A stretch of DNA of 64,000 bases from Moesziomyces globuligerus (lineage: Eukaryota > Basidiomycota > Ustilaginomycetes > Ustilaginales > Ustilaginaceae). Position 1 is the stretch's first letter; each line of letters starts with the position of its first letter. Below, piece by piece: positions 57,715 through 64,000 of this stretch. The notes beneath the pieces are model-generated. The model searched no databases. It saw nothing but the letters and a program-made list of their open reading frames with translations, and was not told the DNA's origin. Where the stretch lies: assembly GCA_030849465.1 (NCBI GenBank), contig JARVLF010000016.1, positions 1,426,001-1,490,000 of the forward strand, in the 5' to 3' direction. Position numbers and translations under genes: made by a program.

Positions 57715-60700
57715 ATGCAACCAGGCTCTGAGCGAAATGCGCTGCAGTCTCCGGCGCCCAGCATGGCCGACGTGGATTCCACCTCCGAGACGCCGTATCG
57801 TCAGCGCCTGAGCCTCGCGCTGCATGCCTCGCGCATCCTCACCGGCGCGCTCGACGACGAGCTCGGCATCCAGAGGGCCACCAAATCCACCAAGCTCGGC
57901 GCAAAGCATCACGCAGACAACCACGAGGCCCTCCACGCCACTCTCGCCGACCGCATCCGCACCGCCATAACCGCCTGGTCCGAGCTCGAGGCCTTCCCGC
58001 TCCATCCTGATCCCGAAACTGCCACCGGCGATCTGGCGCTGCACCTCCTCTCGCACATCCACGGCTGTCTGGTCGAGAAGAAGCGCGACGTAGCTTCCAG
58101 GGTAGCGGTGCACGATGACCAGATCCCGGCGCTCAAGCGCAAGGGCATCCAGCTAAAGGAGGACGTCGGTCTCGGCATCAAGGATGTCAAACTCGTCACA
58201 ACGCTCCAGTCACTAGCCTCGCGATGGGCGTTGAGCTCCCGCTTGAAAGCCTACGACCGAGCACTCTTCTCACTCGCCCCGAACAGCAAAAGCAGACCAC
58301 AGAAGATCGCGGATCCGCAATCACTCACCCCGCACAACCGATTCCAAGAGATCGACGACGACGACGACGCTCACCAGCGCGACGCGGCGATCCATGCCTT
58401 CGCAACAACACGCACAGATCTTGCCATCGAAGTGGATGCGCTCATGGCCATCTTGAAGGATGTCACAGCACCGCAGACCCCGGCCGGCCCGCCATCGACA
58501 ACGACCGACGTCGTCACGGTGGTGCTGCGTGTCGGCATCGTAGACTACCTTTCCTGCCTACTCCGTCTCGGATTCGGACCCATGCCACCACTGCTCGAAG
58601 AAGCAGCTCGACCACGATCAGCAGCGGTCAAGGACTCGGTACAGAGGCAGGCAGCTGCCGCGACCAACCAACTGCTCCGCTTCCTCTCGACCCACTCGGC
58701 CATGTCGGCGCTCTCGTCGGTCATTGCGCACTCGGACGCCAAGCTCGGCGTCCCTACATTCGTCAAGGCTATCTCATCCCGGCTGCTGAGCGCGCAGCTG
58801 CTCAGGCCCGACGGCGTGCGCTCGCTGCTCATCATCACCTTTGGCACCGGCGACCTAGCCGAGGCGGCCGAGCTCGGTGCGGCGGATGCAAACACCGCGA
58901 CCGCTCGCACGGGCACCGAAGAGCCCGGATCCAACTCGCTCAAGCGTCTCGAGCAGTGTTCTCGCCTCCTCCTCACACCTCCGCACGCCATGCCCGTCGA
59001 TGTGTACATGCCCATCATCCTGCCCAACCTGCTCGACATCCTCGCACCGGATCCCGCATCTGCCGCCACAGTGACGCCGCCGCCCCAGGAACAGATGCGT
59101 GCAGCCGGCTTCGTCCTCACGCGCATCTCGGAGCGTCACCCGGACCTCTTTGCCAAGGCTCTCCACGACCGCGTCTTTGCCAAGTTCAGCCCAACGATTC
59201 CGGACGCAGCCGCAGCGAAGGCGGATCACAGTGCAGACGCAGAGGCCGAGTCGGTGGTTGCGACGTCGCCCGCCGACTTTGAGCGCGCCGTGGCGACGCT
59301 CTCGAGCTTCCTCCTCTTTTCGGAACCATCGCCGACGTTCTTCACCACGCTCTTCGACCCCATCCTCCCGCAGCTCCTGACCCTGCACGACTTCCTCTCT
59401 GCCCCTCCCAGTGCGGCGGGCAAGGGCAAGGTGCGCTCCGTCGAGTCGGGCGGACGGACCGACTCGCTCAAGGTCGAGGTGGCCAACTTCCTCCAGACGT
59501 GGCTGCGGCTTGTCGATGCCGCGCACGGCGCGAGCGCGCTGGTGCGTGCCATCCAAGCCGCCGAGTTCGGCATCGGCTGCGAACCACGACACGTCCGTGG
59601 AGATCTCGGTGGTGAAGAGGCGCATCGTTTCTGGAGCCAGGAAGACGACGGCATCGCGATCCGGTACGGCCGAGCGCCGCCGTCCGGCGCGCAGGATCTG
59701 TCGGCGCTGTGGAACGACCTCAGCCTCGCGGCGCTCGCCAAGCAGATCAGCGCCGGCAGCAACGACGAGATCGACCTCGCCAAGATCGCCCCGGACCTTG
59801 CGGCCAAGCTGGGCCTGCACCCGGATCCGCGGCTCGTAGCGGTGCTGCTCAAGACGGCCGAGCGCAGGGAGATGGCGCGGCTCATGCTGCCCTCGATCCT
59901 CGACATGTACATGGCGCAGAAGGCAGCATCGCGCGCACAGATGTCGGCGGGTGCAGGTCCATCCGAGACACGTTCGGTGCTCTACCTCCAGCTCATCCTG
60001 CAGCTCTTCGACGCGTTTGGCGCAGACCTGCTCCAGGGCGACACGCAGTCCACGCTGGCGTTCATCGACTTTGCGCTCTCCAGCCCCAGCCAGCGCTCGT
60101 CACCGTCTTCCGGTCCAGCGTCGCAAGAAAAGTCGAAGCCACACGAGAAAGCCGACGAGTCGTTGCCATTTATCTCGGCCAAGCCAGCACAATCGCGCTC
60201 CAGCGTCCCGTCGCTGTTCAATGTGGCGGCAGAGGCGTCGGATGCTTCCGAGCTGTTCGGGTCGGAGTCCAACGAGACCCATGCGGCCGAAGCGGCAGAG
60301 GAGGCCGACGAGGATGAGGAGGAACTGGTCACGACCGCGCTAAGCCTGCTGCTCTCGCTGCTCGAGGCCAACACGGGCCTCTCGACCGAGACGCAGCCGA
60401 TGCTCGTTGTCGTGCTGCACAAGATCGAAGCGCTGCTGGATAGCGTCTCGGACGAGGTGCGCGCGCTGGCCAAGGAGGCCAAGCTCGTGCTCCTCGCGCG
60501 ACGCAACTCTGTGCGCGGTGGAGGTCTGCAGGGGGATGAGAAGTCGGGCAAGGCGACGAGTGAGACTTCGGCCAAGGCGCTTGCATATGTGCGGGCGCAG
60601 GAGACGTATCAGGAGGCGCTGAAGCTGCTGCAGGATCCGATTCTGCCCGTGCGCGCGCACGGCCTGGTGCTGCTGCGTGGCCTCGTCTCGGACGACGCCA

Positions 60701-61698
60701 AGCACGGCGGCCAGGCGGTGGCGCGCGTCGACCCGGCGCTGGTGCCGGCGATCCTCGACATCTTCCTGCACGCGGTGCAGGACGAAGAGTCGTACCTCTA
60801 CCTCAACGCCGTCCAGGGTCTGTCGGCGCTGGCTTCGAGCGGAGGCGGGCAGACGATCGCGAGGCTCGTGGCCATCTACATTGGGCGGGACGATGGACTG
60901 GCCTCGCAAAAGATGCCGGCGCGCGAGGTGGAGAAGCGGCTGCGTGTGGGCGAGGCGCTGCTGCAGGTGGTCCAGCGGTGCGCCGACGCGCTCCCTGCAC
61001 ACGTCGATACGGTGGTGCCGCCTCTGCTGGCCAAGCTGCGCGACGCGGCGATGCCCAACGTGCTGCGCTCGTCGTTCGTCTCGATCCTCGGCACCGTCGT
61101 CGAGGCCGCCCCGCTCGCCATGGCCGCCAAGGGATACGCGGCCCAGCTCGCCGAAACCTGCATCGAGATCGTCGTCCTCGAGCTCGTACACCGTCCCGCA
61201 CCCGGTCCGCGCGGACCGGTACGACTCAACGTCCAGGGCAAGCGCGTCGACGCCGACGACGACGACGCGCATGAGGCGCAGGCGGCCGAGCAGCGTAGAC
61301 TCGACAGCGCGACGATCGTCGATCCCAAGGTGGCCCATCTGCGCCGAGCGGCCATGCTGCTCCTCACGCTGCTCGTGCGCGGAACTAGCCTTCAGCTCGA
61401 TATGGCACAAGATGACGGCCCGGCTCAACTCGTAGAAAGGCTGTCGGCGCTGAGGCTGCCGGGAGGCGGTGTGCTCCCGTCCGTCGATCGGTCTCACCAG
61501 AGCGCTCCGGCCACGAAGCTCGAGCGGAAGGACTTGCTCTTCCCAGTGCGCCTCGTGACGCGGCTGCGCGAGGTCGCCGCGTACGCAGCGGCCAATGACA
61601 CAGACATGGTCGTGCGCACCCACGCCCACGACTGCGTCGAACACATCGACGCGCTCCAGCTCGATCTGGTCCGCGCCGATCTCCTCCACACCCGCTAG
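57715..61698 (+). CDS. RTP1: RTP1/TANGO6-like RNA polymerase II assembly factor
   Basis: A 1327-residue alpha-solenoid protein. The conserved C-terminal Rtp1 region is clear: DPILPVRAHGLVLLRGLVSD near residue 970, then LVPAILDIFLHAVQDEESYLYLNAVQGLSALAS. It continues with KRLRVGEALLQVVQRCADALPAHVDTVVPPLLAKLRDAAMPNVLRSSFVSILGTVVE and DPKVAHLRRAAMLLLTLLVRG near 1200. In yeast Rtp1 binds RNA polymerase II subunits and helps assembly and nuclear import; in animals the homologue is TANGO6. The N-terminal two thirds is helical and weakly conserved, with an acidic Ser-rich linker at about 795-880. The start may be the ATG at 57715 or an in-frame ATG at 57763 (MADVDSTSET). No intron. Confidence 0.88.
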   Translation: MQPGSERNALQSPAPSMADVDSTSETPYRQRLSLALHASRILTGALDDELGIQRATKSTKLGAKHHADNHEALHATLADRIRTAITAWSELEAFPLHPDPETATGDLALHLLSHIHGCLVEKKRDVASRVAVHDDQIPALKRKGIQLKEDVGLGIKDVKLVTTLQSLASRWALSSRLKAYDRALFSLAPNSKSRPQKIADPQSLTPHNRFQEIDDDDDAHQRDAAIHAFATTRTDLAIEVDALMAILKDVTAPQTPAGPPSTTTDVVTVVLRVGIVDYLSCLLRLGFGPMPPLLEEAARPRSAAVKDSVQRQAAAATNQLLRFLSTHSAMSALSSVIAHSDAKLGVPTFVKAISSRLLSAQLLRPDGVRSLLIITFGTGDLAEAAELGAADANTATARTGTEEPGSNSLKRLEQCSRLLLTPPHAMPVDVYMPIILPNLLDILAPDPASAATVTPPPQEQMRAAGFVLTRISERHPDLFAKALHDRVFAKFSPTIPDAAAAKADHSADAEAESVVATSPADFERAVATLSSFLLFSEPSPTFFTTLFDPILPQLLTLHDFLSAPPSAAGKGKVRSVESGGRTDSLKVEVANFLQTWLRLVDAAHGASALVRAIQAAEFGIGCEPRHVRGDLGGEEAHRFWSQEDDGIAIRYGRAPPSGAQDLSALWNDLSLAALAKQISAGSNDEIDLAKIAPDLAAKLGLHPDPRLVAVLLKTAERREMARLMLPSILDMYMAQKAASRAQMSAGAGPSETRSVLYLQLILQLFDAFGADLLQGDTQSTLAFIDFALSSPSQRSSPSSGPASQEKSKPHEKADESLPFISAKPAQSRSSVPSLFNVAAEASDASELFGSESNETHAAEAAEEADEDEEELVTTALSLLLSLLEANTGLSTETQPMLVVVLHKIEALLDSVSDEVRALAKEAKLVLLARRNSVRGGGLQGDEKSGKATSETSAKALAYVRAQETYQEALKLLQDPILPVRAHGLVLLRGLVSDDAKHGGQAVARVDPALVPAILDIFLHAVQDEESYLYLNAVQGLSALASSGGGQTIARLVAIYIGRDDGLASQKMPAREVEKRLRVGEALLQVVQRCADALPAHVDTVVPPLLAKLRDAAMPNVLRSSFVSILGTVVEAAPLAMAAKGYAAQLAETCIEIVVLELVHRPAPGPRGPVRLNVQGKRVDADDDDAHEAQAAEQRRLDSATIVDPKVAHLRRAAMLLLTLLVRGTSLQLDMAQDDGPAQLVERLSALRLPGGGVLPSVDRSHQSAPATKLERKDLLFPVRLVTRLREVAAYAAANDTDMVVRTHAHDCVEHIDALQLDLVRADLLHTR

Positions 61699-61829
61699 AC
61701 ATGTGCCTCAGCACGACCTCCGCAGCCGTTCGCCATGTGCGGGGGAAACGAGGAAAGAAATATTAGACGTTCGCATGGCTTGGTCTGTACAAGTACAACG
61801 TGGTGACGGGGAGGGGTAAAGGAGGGGGG

Positions 61830-62918
61830 TTAGAGTTTGGGTTTTGTGATGGGGCCTACGCCGTGGGTATGGGCTGGGTCGAGCGGGGGAGCGATGGGGA
61901 AGTCGGCACGTTCGTCGTGAGGTTGTTCGAGGTCATCGTTGGTGCGCTGAGCGCTCCTTGTAAAGCTGAAGGCGTCGGGCGTCTTGAGGAACTGCATCCT
62001 CGGCTTGACCCTGAACTTCTTGACGGCCAAAGGGCTGTTGAAGGCGAGATTGATGAGGTCCGCCTGAGTGGGTTGGCCGGGGCTGGTGAGGGAGAACATG
62101 GGTTTCTCGCCATACGCAATGGTTGCGGCGAGGATGAGGATGTCCGAGGTGAGACCGCGGATGGGATTCCTCTCGTCCCAGAAGGTATGTCTTCGGACCC
62201 TGCTGTTGTTGAGCCACAAGATGTCGCGGCAGGTATGCCAGTCCGAGATGGGCGAGACCTCGCTCTCTGGCATGTGGCGGAGAGCCTCGGGTTCCGGATT
62301 CGGTGGCAGGTGCAGCGATCTGCGCAGCGGACGCGGCGGATTGTGGTAGAGGAACGAGATGAGCGGGAGCGAAAAGAGGCTGTCGACCTCGCGCGGGTTG
62401 AGGTGCGGCTGGATCGTATGGTCGGTGAGCAGCATGACGAACGGCGTCACCACCAGCTCGTTGGCCGAGAGGAACGGCGGCAGCTCGCACAGCTTGACTG
62501 CCTTGGTCGGATCGATGGGCAAGCCGGTCTCCTCGTACGCCTCCCTGCGTGCTGTATATTCGAGGTCGCGATCGGTCGGCTCGAACCTCCCGCCGGGGAT
62601 CGCCGTATCGCCTCCATGCGACCTCAGCCGTGCGGATCGCTTGGAGAGGATCACGTACAGCTCGCCATTGCGCCCGGCGAAGAGCGCCAGCAGCACCGCC
62701 GCACGCCGGTAGGCTGGAATCGCCGCCGCACACGGCTCCGACCCGGGCCTGGCGCGGTAGTTGCAGAGGTTCTGCAGCGAATGCACCGAGTGGCTCGTCA
62801 GCGTGCTCAGCAGCTCCCGAGGCACCTGGTCGAGCAGCGAGGACGAGGCGGCCGCCGACGCCTCGCCGGATCGGTCCGGCCCAAAGACGAGGTTGTACAG
62901 CGCCTCTTTGACCCTCAT
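61830..62918 (-). CDS. PCD1: Nudix hydrolase, coenzyme A diphosphatase (Pcd1/NUDT7 type)
   Basis: A 362-residue Nudix enzyme of the CoA/acyl-CoA pyrophosphatase group, which is peroxisomal in yeast. The subgroup signature upstream of the Nudix box is present (VILSKRSARLRSHGGDTAIPGG), followed by the box itself at about residues 110-132 (GGRFEPTDRDLEYTARREAYEETGLP) with the REAYEE metal ligands. The ATG at 62916..62918 gives MRVKEALYNLVF. The same frame has an earlier ATG at 63056 that would add 46 residues rich in Arg, Ser, Ala and Leu, resembling a mitochondrial presequence. The C-terminus is PKL, a weak variant of the PTS1 peroxisomal signal. No intron. Confidence 0.88.
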   Translation of the reverse strand: MRVKEALYNLVFGPDRSGEASAAASSSLLDQVPRELLSTLTSHSVHSLQNLCNYRARPGSEPCAAAIPAYRRAAVLLALFAGRNGELYVILSKRSARLRSHGGDTAIPGGRFEPTDRDLEYTARREAYEETGLPIDPTKAVKLCELPPFLSANELVVTPFVMLLTDHTIQPHLNPREVDSLFSLPLISFLYHNPPRPLRRSLHLPPNPEPEALRHMPESEVSPISDWHTCRDILWLNNSRVRRHTFWDERNPIRGLTSDILILAATIAYGEKPMFSLTSPGQPTQADLINLAFNSPLAVKKFRVKPRMQFLKTPDAFSFTRSAQRTNDDLEQPHDERADFPIAPPLDPAHTHGVGPITKPKL

Positions 62919-63379
62919 CGCTGACCGCGAGCACGTTAGGGGGATTGGTGCAGAGCTGACCAGGGGTTGGGCTAGGGTGGAGACGTGAGGGCAAAGGTGG
63001 GGCCAGGTGGTAGCCGTGCGAAGCCGGACGCAGCTGTCGGCGAGTGCGCGCCACATGGACCCACGGCGGCTCTCGAGGACGTGAATCAGCTCGACGCCTT
63101 TTGTCCGCCCATTATTAGACTTCCGTTGCAGTTTAGCTTACCGGTTGTTTGCCGACCCGGACACGGACACGGACACGGCCCAACTTCCCAACTCAGTGTC
63201 CGCGTTCCCGATTTGTTCGCACTTGTGGTCTCACACCTTGAGGTATTTGCCTCCACTCCAAGTCCGGGTCCGTCCATGCACGGTGTGCGGCAGCGCACGT
63301 CCTTCGTAGTTGAACGTTCGATCAAGACAACATCCTCGCTTTGGCCCTTTCGTCGTAGCGTCCACGACAAGCGGCAGCC
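62919..63379. promoter_or_regulatory. Divergent intergenic region PCD1 / VPS37
   Basis: 461 bp, with the hexamer acacgg three times in tandem at 63161..63178. It overlaps the possible N-terminal extension of PCD1 (to 63056). Confidence 0.4.
63161..63178. repeat. 6-bp tandem repeat, acacgg x3
   Basis: Three perfect units in the PCD1/VPS37 intergenic region. Confidence 0.9.
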
Positions 63380-64000
63380 ATGACAGAATCACCGGCGTCG
63401 TCGCTGCAGACGCGGCTCACCACCACCTTCCCACAGACGGCGCTGCTGAGTCGCCAAGACCTGCAGGCGCTCGCGGCCGACGACTTGGCACCGGCCCCAT
63501 CTTCGGCGCAGCAGTCGGCCACCGACGCCATCTCGGCGGAGCAGGCATACTTCGAGGCTTTCTTCCACAGCCTTCCACAGACGCAGCACCTCTACCGTGC
63601 GCACGCCGATCTGCTGCGCTCCAACGAGGCCAAGGCGCAGCGCAACCTCGAACGCCAGGTACCGCTCCAGCAGCTGCGCGCCCAGACGCTCGAGCTCTTC
63701 GAACGCGCAAAGCGGCTCGAGGCCGAGTGGGCGCAGCGCGAACCGCAGCTCACCGAAGCGCAGAAGCGATTCCATCCGTCGGCGCTCCACTTCAGCCTCA
63801 CGCAGTCGGCGAGCAAACTCAACGACACGTCCGAAGAGCTCGCCAACGCCTTTGTCGAAGGCCTCCCCTACCCGACCGACGACTCGGGCACGGCGCCCGA
63901 GGCGGTCATCGACGATGCAGCGTTCGTGAGGCGCTACAAGCAGCAGAGGCTCCTCTACCACAAGAGAAGGCTCGTCGCGGATAGGTGGGCGAGGAACCAG
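63380..64000 (+). CDS. VPS37-like ESCRT-I subunit, Mod(r) domain (3' end outside window)
   Basis: The frame from ATG 63380 stays open to the right edge, giving 207 residues with no stop. It starts MTESPASSLQTRLTTTFPQTALLSRQD. A long helical segment, LLRSNEAKAQRNLERQVPLQQLRAQTLELFERAKRLEAEWAQREPQL, leads to SALHFSLTQSASKLNDTSEELANAFVEG and FVRRYKQQRLLYHKRRLVADRW, the pattern of the Mod(r) domain (repeated ...LL... helices, then SEELAEAFLEG and FL..Y...R..YH.RKA). Vps37 joins Vps23, Vps28 and Mvb12 in ESCRT-I, which sorts ubiquitinated cargo into multivesicular endosomes. Other frames here encode no family-like protein. The C-terminus and any intron near the edge cannot be seen. Confidence 0.82.
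   Translation, partial: MTESPASSLQTRLTTTFPQTALLSRQDLQALAADDLAPAPSSAQQSATDAISAEQAYFEAFFHSLPQTQHLYRAHADLLRSNEAKAQRNLERQVPLQQLRAQTLELFERAKRLEAEWAQREPQLTEAQKRFHPSALHFSLTQSASKLNDTSEELANAFVEGLPYPTDDSGTAPEAVIDDAAFVRRYKQQRLLYHKRRLVADRWARNQ

Overview
The window is a gene-dense, GC-rich stretch of a fungal nuclear chromosome. The protein families present (NDUFA13/GRIM-19, both NAD-isocitrate dehydrogenase subunits, HOPS Vps41, Vid27, an Ogg1 glycosylase, Nup42, a Mod(r)/Vps37 protein), the scarcity of introns (about three quarters of the genes have none), the strong preference for C/G in third codon positions and the gt(a/g)agt splice donors all fit a basidiomycete, most likely an Ustilaginales smut (Ustilago/Sporisorium/Pseudozyma-like). 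The genus is an inference; no marker gene settles it. No transposon, CRISPR array, virus or toxin gene was recognised.

Layout, left to right: OGG1 (5' end cut off by the window) / NOB1 (-) / FBXO21-like F-box protein (+) / SKI8-type WD40 protein (-, 2 exons) / NUP42 (+) / TIP41 (-) / NOP14 (-, 2 exons) / complex I NDUFA13 (+, 4 exons, two of them 13 nt) / tRNA-Leu(AAG) with intron (-) / VPS41 (+) / MIX23 (-, 2 exons) / DLD2-type D-2-hydroxyacid dehydrogenase (-) / PP4 catalytic subunit PPH3 (+) / clathrin light chain (-, 2 exons) / RPS11 (-, 2 exons, 833-nt intron) / RPS12 (+) / SAP18 (-, 3 exons) / CDC7 kinase (+) / eIF3d (-) / VID27 (+) / ISY1 (+) / RPL18 (-, 3 exons, the first only the ATG) / TRA2-like SR protein (+) / carboxylesterase carrying an internal Dph4-type J + CSL-zinc module (-) / 5S rRNA (-) / IDH2 (-) / IDH1 (+) / RTP1 (+) / PCD1 Nudix hydrolase (-) / VPS37-like ESCRT-I subunit (+, cut by the right edge).

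The content is mostly housekeeping. Translation is strongly represented: NOB1 and NOP14 (small-subunit biogenesis), RPS11, RPS12, RPL18, 5S rRNA, eIF3d, and a Dph4 module expected to serve diphthamide synthesis on eEF2. TIP41 and PPH3 both belong to TOR-linked phosphatase signalling. VPS41, clathrin light chain and VPS37 serve vesicle traffic. NDUFA13, MIX23, IDH1/IDH2 and DLD2 are mitochondrial. Genes are often divergently paired over 0.35-2 kb intergenic regions.

The two strongest observations are: (1) a single uninterrupted 749-codon gene at 48524..50773 in which a J domain with an HPD motif plus a CSL zinc finger sits between the Ser and His of the catalytic triad of a type-B carboxylesterase; and (2) a two-part element, GAGTCAYGTG - 13 nt - palindrome CTCGGCCGAG(G), found with identical spacing about 340-370 bp upstream of the start codons of RPS12 and RPL18. 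Splice junctions were assigned by eye from GT/AG sites, reading phase and family alignment; none has been checked against RNA data.
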